From NCBI GenBank assembly GCA_020248865.1, contig JADCGS010000023.1, forward strand, positions 1 to 64,000: a stretch of DNA of 64,000 nt. Reading direction: 5' to 3'. Position 1 is the stretch's first letter. Each line of letters opens with the position of its first letter. The translations under genes and the position numbers were made by a program. This document shows, piece by piece, positions 26,889 to 35,153 of the stretch. The DNA is from Burkholderiales bacterium. Its GTDB lineage: Bacteria; Pseudomonadota; Gammaproteobacteria; Burkholderiales; Burkholderiaceae_F. The notes beneath the pieces were generated by a model. The model ran no database searches. It was not told the DNA's origin and worked only from the letters and a program-made list of their open reading frames with translations.

Positions 26889-28096
26889 GGCCGCGACTGC
26901 CGTGCCGGGTCGGCGTGCGCCTTGCGCGCCTGCCGCGCCAGCCGGGCCCGCTTGTGCGCGGCGAAACTCACGCCGCCCAGCACCGCAGCCATGCCCCAGA
27001 AGGCGGCCGCAGCCCCGACCACCGCGCCGGCGGCGCCGAACACCAGCGGCAGCGCCACCGACGAGGTGTTGATGATCGCCACGCGCAGGCCGAGCGCTTC
27101 GCCGACCCGGCCCGGGGGCGCCTGCTCGTGCAGCAGGGCCATCACGTTGGGCTGTGCGGCCCCCAGCCCGAGGCCGAGGAGAAACATCACCGCCATCAGC
27201 GGCGCAAGCGCGGTCGACAGCGGCATCAGCAGGTAGGCCACCGTGGCGGTCACCAGCGTGAAGGTCAGCACCTGCCATTCGACGAAGGCGCGCGACAGCC
27301 ACGGCATGGCCAGCCGGATGACAAAGGTCGCGGCGGCAAAGCTGCTCAGCGCCAGCCCGATCTGCGAGGCCGACAGCCCGGACAGGCTGCCATGGATCGG
27401 CACCAGGAAGGCCTGCAACTCCCACGCCACGGTGATGAAGGCAGCGGCCACCAGCACATCGCGCACGGCGCGGTGCCGGAACAGGTCGAACATCGGCGCC
27501 GGCTCGGCGGTCACCGGGGCGGCATGGCGTGCGGGCAGGTGCGCACGGTTGGCCCACAGGATGGCGGCGGTCAGCAGCATGACGCCGACCATCGCCACAT
27601 AGCTCGCGCGGTGCCCCGCGTAGTCGATCAGCACGCCGGTGGCCACCGGCCCGATCAGCCCGGACACCGAGAAGCCCAGGGCCAGCCAGCTGAAGTCGGC
27701 GGCCCGGCTACCGGGCTCGGCGCGGTGCCCGACCAGGTGCTGGGCGGTCATCTGCAGGTACAGCGAGCCGGTACCGATCAGGCAACTGGCTACCAGCAGC
27801 GGCGCCAGGTCGGCCACCTCGTACGGAAACAGGGCCGGCAGGGCGCAGCCGGCCAGCATCATCGCGGTGCCGATGGCCAGCGGCTTCCAGGGTCCGACGG
27901 CGTCCAGCCAGCGGCCGGTGCGCACCGCCAGCAGCATCGGCACCAGCGCAAACAGCGCGATCAGCACCCCGACCGTGAAGGTGGAGGCGCCCTGGTCCAG
28001 TGCATACAGCGCACCGGTCAGGCGGGCGGCGGTCAGCGCCAGGTGCCCCAGCACCGACAGCAGGATGATGCGGCCCAGCGACAGGCTCGGGCTCAC
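26885..28096 (-). CDS. MFS transporter
   Basis: 403 residues, twelve predicted membrane helices, major facilitator fold. Cytoplasmic loop 2-3 has RTGRWLDAVGPWKPL, a variant of the MFS A motif. Helix 5 region GLIGPVATGVLIDYAGHRASY resembles the antiporter C motif of drug/metabolite exporters. Substrate unknown. The GTG start overlaps the EamA gene stop as GTGA, and the stop overlaps chaC as ATGA, so the three genes form a coupled operon. A longer upstream frame runs through the EamA gene and was not used. Confidence 0.88.
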   Translation of the reverse strand: MSPSLSLGRIILLSVLGHLALTAARLTGALYALDQGASTFTVGVLIALFALVPMLLAVRTGRWLDAVGPWKPLAIGTAMMLAGCALPALFPYEVADLAPLLVASCLIGTGSLYLQMTAQHLVGHRAEPGSRAADFSWLALGFSVSGLIGPVATGVLIDYAGHRASYVAMVGVMLLTAAILWANRAHLPARHAAPVTAEPAPMFDLFRHRAVRDVLVAAAFITVAWELQAFLVPIHGSLSGLSASQIGLALSSFAAATFVIRLAMPWLSRAFVEWQVLTFTLVTATVAYLLMPLSTALAPLMAVMFLLGLGLGAAQPNVMALLHEQAPPGRVGEALGLRVAIINTSSVALPLVFGAAGAVVGAAAAFWGMAAVLGGVSFAAHKRARLARQARKAHADPARQSRP

Positions 28097-29016
28097 CGCG
28101 CCGCTCCGCCGGCCGCCGGCCGCGGCTGCCAGGCCACCAGGGCCACGCCGGCGCAGGTGACGACGATGCCGACGACGGTCAGAGCCGAGGGCACTACGCC
28201 GAACAGCAGCCACTCGGCCGCCACCGCGACGATCGGCGTCAGGTACAGCAGGCTGGTGACGCGGGTGGCCTCGCCCCGGCGCATCAGCGTGTGCAGCGCA
28301 TTGGTGGCGAAGATCGAGCCGAACACGACCAGATAGGCAACCGACACGAACACCACCGGCGACCAGTCGACGCGCAGCCCCTCGACCGCCCAGGCCAGCG
28401 GCAGCAGCACAACCCAACTGGCCGCGAACTGGATCACGGTGGCGGTGCGCAGGTCCACGGTGGGGCAGAACACGCGCTGGTACAGGGTGCCGGCGGTGAT
28501 CGCCGCCAGCGACGCGAGTACCGCGAACACGGCGGGCGCGGCGATGGCGCGCACGTCGATCTTGTGCCAGACCACGAAGGCCACGCCGATGAGCCCCAGC
28601 AGCACGCCGAGCCACTGGTAGGGGCGCAGGCGCTCGTGCAGGAGCGCCGCGGCGATGAAGGCGGTGGCCAGCGGCTGCGTGGCCAGCACCAGCGCGGTGA
28701 CGCCGGCCGACATGCCGAAGTACTGGGCGTAATGGCTGCCGCCGAGGTTGGCCGCGTGCATCAGCAGGCCGGCCACCACCACATGCAGCCAGTCGCGCCC
28801 GTTGCCGGGCCAGCGCAGCGGCTCGCGCCGCGCCGCCCACAGCAGCAGCGGCACCAGCAGCAGCAGGCCGAGGCCGAAGCGCAGCGTCAGGAAGGTGAAC
28901 GGGGCGGCGTGCTGCAGCCCGGCCTTGCTGGCGATGTAGCCCGAGCCCCACACCAGGACGAAGGCCCAGGCGAGCCAGGCGGCGGAACTGGGGGCGGGAT
29001 GTGCCGGCGGATTCAT
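28093..29016 (-). CDS. EamA/DMT-family permease
   Basis: 307 residues, ten predicted helices in two EamA repeats. Repeat 1 starts WLAWAFVLVWGSGYIASKAGL, with FLTLRFGLGLLLLVPLL after it. Repeat 2 ends with TVVGIVVTCAGVALVAWQP. Probably exports an amino acid or related metabolite; specificity cannot be read. First gene of the EamA-MFS-chaC operon, divergent from ahpC. Confidence 0.92.
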   Translation of the reverse strand: MNPPAHPAPSSAAWLAWAFVLVWGSGYIASKAGLQHAAPFTFLTLRFGLGLLLLVPLLLWAARREPLRWPGNGRDWLHVVVAGLLMHAANLGGSHYAQYFGMSAGVTALVLATQPLATAFIAAALLHERLRPYQWLGVLLGLIGVAFVVWHKIDVRAIAAPAVFAVLASLAAITAGTLYQRVFCPTVDLRTATVIQFAASWVVLLPLAWAVEGLRVDWSPVVFVSVAYLVVFGSIFATNALHTLMRRGEATRVTSLLYLTPIVAVAAEWLLFGVVPSALTVVGIVVTCAGVALVAWQPRPAAGGAAR

Positions 29017-29092
29017 GACAGGCGTTCGATTGTCGCAGACCGGTCATGCGGGGCCGTGGCGGTCGGCACGCAGGGCACCGCAAGGACGGTCG

Positions 29093-29146
29093 GTCGCTAT
29101 CGAAACCTTAGCAATATCCAATTGGATAAAGACATTCGATAGCGAC
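29093..29146. promoter_or_regulatory. nested palindromes upstream of ahpC, OxyR-like operator candidate
   Basis: A perfect 12-bp inverted repeat, gtcgctatcgaa at 29093-29104 and ttcgatagcgac at 29135-29146, encloses a perfect 14-bp palindrome TATCCAATTGGATA (29115-29128). The stretch is AT-rich against its surroundings and lies between the divergent EamA and ahpC genes. CTAT/ATAG elements are as in OxyR operators, but spacing does not match the E. coli consensus. Confidence 0.55.
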
Positions 29147-29227
29147 AAACTACGCCTCGTCGTTGCCGGCGGCACGGCGCCAGACGCTCCAAATCGCAAG
29201 ACCTCCCAACCACGACAAGGAACCCCG

Positions 29228-29791
29228 ATGTCCATCATCAACACCGCCGTCCCGCCCTTTCGGGCACAGGCTTTCCATAACGGCAAGTTCGTCGAGATCA
29301 CCGACCAGTCGATCCGCGGCAAGTGGAGCGTGTTCGTCTTCATGCCGGCCGCCTTCACCTTCAACTGCCCGACCGAGGTCGAGGATGCGGCCGACAGCTA
29401 CCACCTGTTCCAGTCGCTCGGCGCCGAGGTCTATGTCGTGACCACCGATACGCACTTCGCGCACAAGGTCTGGCACGAGACCAGCCCGGCGGTGAAGAAG
29501 GCCAAGTTCCCGCTGGTCGGCGATCCGACGCACGCGCTGGCGCGCGCCTTCGACGTGCTGATCCCCGAAGAGGGCCTGGCGTTGCGCGGCACTTTCGTCG
29601 TCAACCCGGAAGGCGTCGTCAAGACCGCCGAGGTGCACGACAACGCCATCGCCCGCGACGTCAAGGAGACGCTGCGCAAGCTGCAGGCGGCGCAGTACGT
29701 CGCCCGCAATCCGGGCCAGGTCTGCCCCGCCAAGTGGCAGGAAGGCGCCAAGGCGCTGACCCCTTCGCTGGACCTGGTCGGCAAGATCTGA
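29228..29791 (+). CDS. ahpC: alkyl hydroperoxide reductase subunit C
   Basis: 187 residues, typical 2-Cys peroxiredoxin. The peroxidatic Cys47 is in [14 protein letters not shown] and the resolving Cys166 is in [10 protein letters not shown]; conserved GTFVVNPEG and [15 protein letters not shown] are present. It reduces peroxides and is recycled by AhpF, encoded 86 bp downstream. The start at [10 protein letters not shown] follows an AAGGA box (29217-29221). Confidence 0.97.
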   Translation: MSIINTAVPPFRAQAFHNGKFVEITDQSIRGKWSVFVFMPAAFTFNCPTEVEDAADSYHLFQSLGAEVYVVTTDTHFAHKVWHETSPAVKKAKFPLVGDPTHALARAFDVLIPEEGLALRGTFVVNPEGVVKTAEVHDNAIARDVKETLRKLQAAQYVARNPGQVCPAKWQEGAKALTPSLDLVGKI

Positions 29792-29877
29792 ACGCGCTCG
29801 TCATCCGCAAGGCGGGCGGCCCGCCGGCGCAGGCTGCCGGGCCGCTCCCGTTCACTCCCGCATGCGTTACCCGGAAA

Positions 29878-31467
29878 ATGATCGACGACAACCTGAAAGC
29901 CCAGTTGGCCGCCTACCTGCAGCATCTGCAGCATCCGGTGGAGATCGTTGCCTCGCTCGACGAGCGCGCCGCGTCCGACGAGTTGCGTGCGCTGCTGGCG
30001 GCGATTGCGCCGCTGTCGCCGCTGCTGTCGGTCCGCTATGACGGTGAGGATGCGCGGCGACCCTCGTTCTCGATCAGCCGCGCCGGCGCCGCCATGGACC
30101 TGCGCTTCGCGGCGGTCCCGCTGGGCCACGAGTTCAGTTCGCTGGTGCTGGCGCTGCTGCAGGCCGGTGGGCACCCGCCCAGGCTGGCGCCCGAGGTGAT
30201 CGAGCAGATCCGCGGCCTCGAGGGCGACTTCGTGTTCGAGACCACCATGTCGCTCACCTGCCACAACTGCCCGGACGTGGTGCAGGCGCTCAACCTGATG
30301 GCGGTGCTGAACCCGCGCATCCGCCACGTGGCCATCGATGGCGGCCTGTTCAAGGACGAGGTCGAGGCACGCCAGATCATGGCGGTGCCCAGCGTCTACC
30401 TGAACGGGCAGCCGTTTGCGTCGGGCCGCATGGAGATCGGCGAGATCCTCGCCCGCATCGACACCGGGGCGGTGGCGCGCGCCGCGGCGAGTCTCGCCGC
30501 CCGGGACGTGTTCGACGTGCTGGTGGTCGGCGGCGGCCCGGCCGGCGCCGCGGCGGCCGTCTACGCGGCGCGCAAGGGCATTCGCACCGGACTGGTGGCC
30601 GAACGACTCGGCGGCCAGACGCTCGATACGCTGGGCATCGAGAACTTCGTCTCGGTGCTGCAGACCGAGGGGCCCCGGTTCGCCGCCGCCCTGGAGGCGC
30701 ATGCGCGTGCCTACGACGTCGACATCATCGGCGGCCAGCGTGTCGAGGCGCTGGTGCCGGCCGGTTTTCCGGGCGGCTTGACCCGGGTGCGCCTGGCCAA
30801 CGGTGCCGAACTGCGGGCCCGCACCGTGGTGCTGTGCACCGGCGCGCGCTGGCGCAAGGTGGGGGTGCCCGGTGAAGCGGAGTACGCCAACAAGGGCGTG
30901 GCCTACTGCCCGCACTGCGACGGCCCGCTGTTCAAGGGCAAGAAGGTCGCGGTCATCGGCGGCGGCAACTCCGGCGTGGAGGCGGCCATCGATCTGGCCG
31001 GCGTGGTCGAGCACGTGACGCTGCTCGAGTTCGCCGATCGGCTGAAGGCCGACGCGGTGCTGGTGCGCAAACTGGCCAGCCTGCCCAACGTCACGGTGCA
31101 TACCCACGCACAGACCCGAGCCATCACCGGCGACGGCCGGAGGGTCGATGGCCTGGTCTACGCGGACCGTGCCACCGGTGCCACGCATCGCGTCGATCTG
31201 GCCGGCGTGTTCGTGCAGATCGGTCTGGTGCCCAACACCGAGTGGCTCACGGGCACGCTGGCGCTGTCGAAGTACGGCGAGATCGAGGTCGATGCGCGCG
31301 GCGCCACCAGCCTGCCCGGTGTGTTCGCCGCAGGGGATGCGACCACCACGCCGTACAAGCAGATCATCATCGCGGCGGGGGAAGGGGCGAAGGCGGCGCT
31401 GTCGGCGTTCGACTTTCTCATTCGGCATAGTGCGAATGAGGCGGTGGCGGAGAAATTGGCGGCTTGA
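29878..31467 (+). CDS. ahpF: alkyl hydroperoxide reductase subunit F
   Basis: 529 residues. The N-terminal tandem thioredoxin-like domain has CHNC (C128, C131). The flavoprotein part has an FAD motif [19 protein letters not shown] (from 215), the redox pair in YCPHCDGP (C344, C347), an NAD(P)H motif [18 protein letters not shown], and the C-terminal [23 protein letters not shown]. It takes NADH electrons to AhpC. The longer upstream frame runs through ahpC and is a shadow. A strong hairpin follows the stop. Confidence 0.97.
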   Translation: MIDDNLKAQLAAYLQHLQHPVEIVASLDERAASDELRALLAAIAPLSPLLSVRYDGEDARRPSFSISRAGAAMDLRFAAVPLGHEFSSLVLALLQAGGHPPRLAPEVIEQIRGLEGDFVFETTMSLTCHNCPDVVQALNLMAVLNPRIRHVAIDGGLFKDEVEARQIMAVPSVYLNGQPFASGRMEIGEILARIDTGAVARAAASLAARDVFDVLVVGGGPAGAAAAVYAARKGIRTGLVAERLGGQTLDTLGIENFVSVLQTEGPRFAAALEAHARAYDVDIIGGQRVEALVPAGFPGGLTRVRLANGAELRARTVVLCTGARWRKVGVPGEAEYANKGVAYCPHCDGPLFKGKKVAVIGGGNSGVEAAIDLAGVVEHVTLLEFADRLKADAVLVRKLASLPNVTVHTHAQTRAITGDGRRVDGLVYADRATGATHRVDLAGVFVQIGLVPNTEWLTGTLALSKYGEIEVDARGATSLPGVFAAGDATTTPYKQIIIAAGEGAKAALSAFDFLIRHSANEAVAEKLAA

Positions 31468-31490
31468 ACGGCTTGGTCAGAGGACGCTGG

Positions 31491-31526
31491 AAATCACAAG
31501 GGCCGCTTGCGCGGCCCTTGTGATTT
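31491..31526. terminator. bidirectional terminator hairpin after ahpF
   Basis: aaatcacaagggccgc, a ttgc loop, and gcggcccttgtgattt: a perfect 16-bp stem with A/T-rich feet on both sides. It lies between convergent ahpF and the Bug gene, so it can serve both. Confidence 0.85.
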
Positions 31527-31595
31527 CTGGAGTTGGATTGCAGACGAGGACAGAGCACGCGGGCGCCTGCGGCGCGTCGCGTGGTCTGTCCCCGT

Positions 31596-32582
31596 TTATT
31601 GTTCCAGCTTGATGCCCTGACGTTTCACGAGGTCGATCATCTTGTCGCGCTCGGCGATGATCTGGGCGCGGAACTGCTCGGGGGTGTTGCCGACCGGCTC
31701 GGCGGCCTGCTGGCGCAGTCGCTCGCGCACCGCGGGCGCGTTCACGGCCTTGACCGCGGCGTCGTTGAGGCGGCGGATGACCTCCGGCGGCGTGCCGGCG
31801 GGGGCCACCAGGCCGTACCAGACCTGATCGTTGACCGGCGCCATGTTCAGCTCGGCCAGCGTCGGCACGTTGGGCAGCGCGGCGACCCGCTTGGGGGCCG
31901 CCACGGCGAGCGCGCGCAGCTTGCCCGATTGCACATGCGGCAGCGACGACGGAATGTTGTCGAACAGAATCTCCACCTGGCCGGCCAGCACGTCGTTCAG
32001 CGCCGGGCCGGCGCCGCGGTACGGGATGTGCACGATGAAGGTGCCGCTGGTGGCCTTGAACAGCTCGCCCATCATGTGGCCGATACCGCAGGTGCCCGAG
32101 GAGGCGTAGGACAGCCGGCCTGGGTTGGCCTTCAGGTGCTTGACGAACTCGGCCATGTTCTGTGCCTGGATCTTGCCGGGGTTCACCACGATGATGTTCG
32201 GCACCGCGGCCAGGTTCGTGATGGTGGCGAAGTCGTCGGGCGACCGGTACGGCAGCTTGGCGTTGCAGGCCGGGTTCACCGCCTTGGTCGAGACCGTGGC
32301 CACGCCGATCGTGTAGCCATCGGGCGCGGCCTTGGCCACCTCGGCTGCGCCGATGGCGCCGCCGCCGCCGCCGCGGTTCTCGACCACGACCGGCTGGCCG
32401 AGGTTCTTGCTGAACTCGTCCGACACCATGCGGGCGATGATGTCGGTGGTGCCGCCCGCCGGGAACGGAACGATCAGGCGCACCGGCTTGTTGGGGAACG
32501 CCTGGGCCGAAGCGGCCAACGGCAGCGCCGCGCAGGCAGCCAGCAGCGCGCCGACCAGCAGGCGCGGGAACAGGGGTTTCAT
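31596..32582 (-). CDS. Bug-family (TctC) tricarboxylate-type solute-binding protein
   Basis: 328 residues. A Sec signal (LLVGALLAACAALPLAASAQA) is followed by the Bug fold: FPNKPVRLIVPFPAGGTTDIIARMVSDEF, VVVENRGGGGGAIGAAEVAKAAPDGYT, PGRLSYASSGTCGIGHMMGELF, VPYRG-type HIPYRGAGPALNDVLAGQV. Periplasmic capture of a carboxylate or similar ligand. There are no TctA/TctB membrane genes nearby; this orphan state is usual in Burkholderiales. Ligand unknown. Confidence 0.93.
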   Translation of the reverse strand: MKPLFPRLLVGALLAACAALPLAASAQAFPNKPVRLIVPFPAGGTTDIIARMVSDEFSKNLGQPVVVENRGGGGGAIGAAEVAKAAPDGYTIGVATVSTKAVNPACNAKLPYRSPDDFATITNLAAVPNIIVVNPGKIQAQNMAEFVKHLKANPGRLSYASSGTCGIGHMMGELFKATSGTFIVHIPYRGAGPALNDVLAGQVEILFDNIPSSLPHVQSGKLRALAVAAPKRVAALPNVPTLAELNMAPVNDQVWYGLVAPAGTPPEVIRRLNDAAVKAVNAPAVRERLRQQAAEPVGNTPEQFRAQIIAERDKMIDLVKRQGIKLEQ

Positions 32583-32787
32583 GCGGGATCTCCTTGCTTG
32601 TTGGGTCGGACCTCTGCGGCCACCCAACCGCAGGTGACCCGTGCGCCGATCAAGCCGGACGCTATCACGCGGCCCCGCGGGGCGGCACTGAGGGCAGACC
32701 ATTAGGGCTGGCCCCGCAGCCGCCGCCGCAGGTCGGTCGTGGCCCGCCCTGCGCTTGCCTGCCGCGCGGCGTGGGGCAGGACCCGGT

Positions 32788-33708
32788 TCAGCGCGCCTTG
32801 ACGATCAGCAGCGGGGTGTCGCAATGCGCCGCCACCCGGGTGGCCACCGACCCCAGCAGGGCGGCCTTGAATGCGCCGTAGCCGTGCGAGCCGATGACCA
32901 GCACGTCTAGCTTGTTCTTCTTCGACCAGACCGCGATCTCGTCGCCGGGGTTGCCGACCAGCGCCACCGCCTGCACGGGCACGCCGGCCTTGTCGAACTG
33001 CTTGCGCATGGGGCCAACCGCGGCATCGAAGGCGCGCGCCTGCAGCGCCTTGATTTCCGCGGCGCTCAGCGCGGGCAGCGCGATGCCGGCCATGTCGGGC
33101 ATGACCGCGCCTGCAAAGTCGGATACCACGTGCAGCAGCGTGAACTGCGGCGCGGCGCCGAACAGTGCGCGATGCCGCAGCACGTACTTGACCGCCTCCT
33201 TGCCGAAGCGCGAGCCGTCGACGGCGATGCCGACCTTCAGCGAGTCGGGCGGCCCCTCCTTCTTGTCGGCACGGCCCACCGCATGGCCGCGCAGCACCAG
33301 CAGCGGCACGGTCGAGCGCGCCAGCACGCCCTGGGTGACCGAGCCGAAGATCAGCCCGGCGAAGGCGCCGTGGCCGTGCGAGCCCATGACGATGAGATCG
33401 CTGTCCTGGCGAGCGGCGGTCGCGGCGACTTCGTCGGGCGCGTGGCCGATCCGCATCGCCGTGCCCGCCTCGACACCGGCCTTCTTCAGCGCGGCCAGCG
33501 CCGGCTTGAGCGCGCGCTGCGCCTGCTCGTCGTAGTACGAGCGCACCACCTCGCGGCCGACCACGCGGGCCGCGCGGGGCGGCACCGGCATTTGCACGTT
33601 GAGCACCTCGATCTGCGGCGCGCTGCCGACCAGCGTGCTGCGCGATGCGACGAAATGGACGGCCGCCTGGCCGTGCTTGCTGCCGTCGACCGGTACCAGG
33701 ATCTTCAT
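32788..33708 (-). CDS. tandem-domain universal stress protein
   Basis: 306 residues, two UspA domains. Domain 1 (1-160) ends with the nucleotide-binding motif GSHGHGAFAGLIFGSVTQGV followed by TVPLLVLRG. Domain 2 (165-306) ends GSHGYGAFKAALLGSVATRV and TPLLIVKAR. Both keep the G-2x-G-9x-G(S/T) pattern of ATP-binding Usps. Precise role unknown. Monocistronic. Confidence 0.92.
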   Translation of the reverse strand: MKILVPVDGSKHGQAAVHFVASRSTLVGSAPQIEVLNVQMPVPPRAARVVGREVVRSYYDEQAQRALKPALAALKKAGVEAGTAMRIGHAPDEVAATAARQDSDLIVMGSHGHGAFAGLIFGSVTQGVLARSTVPLLVLRGHAVGRADKKEGPPDSLKVGIAVDGSRFGKEAVKYVLRHRALFGAAPQFTLLHVVSDFAGAVMPDMAGIALPALSAAEIKALQARAFDAAVGPMRKQFDKAGVPVQAVALVGNPGDEIAVWSKKNKLDVLVIGSHGYGAFKAALLGSVATRVAAHCDTPLLIVKAR

Positions 33709-33866
33709 GTGCGCTCCCGCGGCGTGTTCAAGGGGACGGACAACTATACGGCGGCCGGCCCGGCAGCCACGCGACCTGCGGCAAGCGCGCTGCCGCCCGC
33801 TGGCGGCAGATCGCGAAGGGCGACGGCGTGCCGCAGCGCCTTGGCCCGGGGCCGGCGCGAACCCGG

Positions 33867-34070
33867 TCAGCGCGCCGAGGCCGGCTTGCCGGGGCAGGTG
33901 TCGAACCCCGGCAGCGTGTAGGCCGGGCAGGTGCGCAGCAGTCCGGTGGCCAGCGGCAGCGCGCCGATCCAGCCCCAGGCGCCCACCGTTCCGGTGGCCG
34001 CGAGCGCCGGCAAGGCCAGCCCACCGCCGATCCGCAGCCCGCGGTCCAGCCCACCGACATGGGTTTTCAT
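33867..34070 (-). CDS. DUF2892 small membrane protein
   Basis: 67 residues. MKTHVGGLDRGLRIGGGLAL with one hydrophobic span (about 13-48) and CPAYTLPGFDTCP matches the DUF2892 (YgaP-like membrane domain) family. Usually 60-70 residues with two short helices. It lies 36 bp after the Crp/Fnr-type regulator on the same strand, a linkage that suggests control by or co-expression with that regulator. Function unknown. Confidence 0.85.
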   Translation of the reverse strand: MKTHVGGLDRGLRIGGGLALPALAATGTVGAWGWIGALPLATGLLRTCPAYTLPGFDTCPGKPASAR

Positions 34071-34106
34071 ACCGTTACTCCAGACCGTGAATCGACCGGG
34101 CGAACG

Positions 34107-34823
34107 CTACGGCGCAGGAGCGGCCGGGTCTGTGACCGCGCTCACCGGCGCCGCGCCGCCGGCCCGATGACGCAGGGCGCGCGGGTCGAGGATCTCGATG
34201 GCGCCGCGCCCCAGCCGGACCCAGCCGCGCGACTCGAAGTGCTTGAGTTGCCGGCTGACCGACTCGCGCGAGGCCCCCAGTGCCTGCGCCAGCTGCTCGT
34301 GCGAGGTCGAGCGGCGGCGACCCTTGCCCAGCAGCATCGCGGCCAGCCGCTGGTCCAGGCGCTGGAAGCCGACCGCCTCGACCAGCTCCATCAGCCGCAT
34401 CAGCCGGTCGGCAAACAGGCCGAACACCTCGGCCCGGAACGGCGCGTGCTGCGCCAGCAGCCGGTCGAACAGCGGGCGCGGCAGCAGCGCGAGGTCCACG
34501 TCGGTCTCGCAGTGGCCGTGCGCGCCGTAGCGGGTGTTGCCGAGCATGCAGGCGGTCGACATCACACAGCTTTCGCCGCTTTCGACGTCGTACAGGAGCA
34601 GCTCGCGGCCGTTTTCGAGCGTCCGCCTCACCTGCACGCGGCCGGCCAGCACGATCGGAAAGCCGGGGCAGGCCTCGTGCGGCCGGAACACCGGCGCACC
34701 GGCCGGCAGGTGCATCGTCTGCACCTGCGCCGCCAGCTCATGGTCCAGCTCCGGCGTCAGCCCGGCGAGCGACGGCATGGCCGCCTTCACCTGGCGCAGC
34801 AGTTCGTTGCGGTCGTCGGTCAC
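34107..34823 (-). CDS. Crp/Fnr-family transcription regulator (FNR/DNR-like)
   Basis: 238 residues. The cyclic-nucleotide-type sensor domain (20-140) includes GRVQVRRTLENGRELLLYDVESGESCVMS. The C-terminal HTH_Crp reads TSHEQLAQALGASRESVSRQLKHFESRGWV. The recognition helix has E-x-x-S-R, the FNR-type arrangement that reads TTGAT half-sites. The N-terminal cysteine cluster that binds [4Fe-4S] in FNR is absent, so it is probably a DNR- or heme-type sensor, or an unrelated one. Candidate target: the TTGAT-like box at 38946 upstream of a usp gene. Confidence 0.9.
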   Translation of the reverse strand: MTDDRNELLRQVKAAMPSLAGLTPELDHELAAQVQTMHLPAGAPVFRPHEACPGFPIVLAGRVQVRRTLENGRELLLYDVESGESCVMSTACMLGNTRYGAHGHCETDVDLALLPRPLFDRLLAQHAPFRAEVFGLFADRLMRLMELVEAVGFQRLDQRLAAMLLGKGRRRSTSHEQLAQALGASRESVSRQLKHFESRGWVRLGRGAIEILDPRALRHRAGGAAPVSAVTDPAAPAP

Positions 34824-35153
34824 GGTGCGCGAGGTTCTCGGCCGGTCGGCGGCAGTGCTGCCAGCGTAGCGCGCGGCGGCTTGTCTCGCAGTCGGCGCGC
34901 CGCGCCTGGGCTCCCATCAAGTGCGCACCGACGCCGGGGCGGGGCCGGCACGGGCGCGCCGTGGCGCGGCGGTTGCGGGCCGTTGCCCACCGCGCGGACG
35001 GTCGCGGTCACGACGAAGCGAAGGCGAAGGCGAAGCCAACGGCGCCGGCGACGGCGACGGTGATGCCGCGCAGCGCGCTTATCCTACCGATGTTCGGCCG
35101 GATCGATCCCCGGCCGCGCGCCCGCTGCGGGAGTCGCCCGCAGGACCCGCCCC
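34824..35153. other. intergenic region between divergent regulator and antiporter genes
   Basis: 330 bp. It must hold both promoters. A short gcgaag triple repeat (about 35018-35034) is visible. No ORF or RNA is supported and no full FNR box was found. Confidence 0.5.

Noticed and set aside
26045..28336. A 763-codon plus-strand frame across chaC and the MFS gene
   Set aside because: Arg/Gln/His-rich translation without domains; it covers two motif-bearing genes and their coupled junction.
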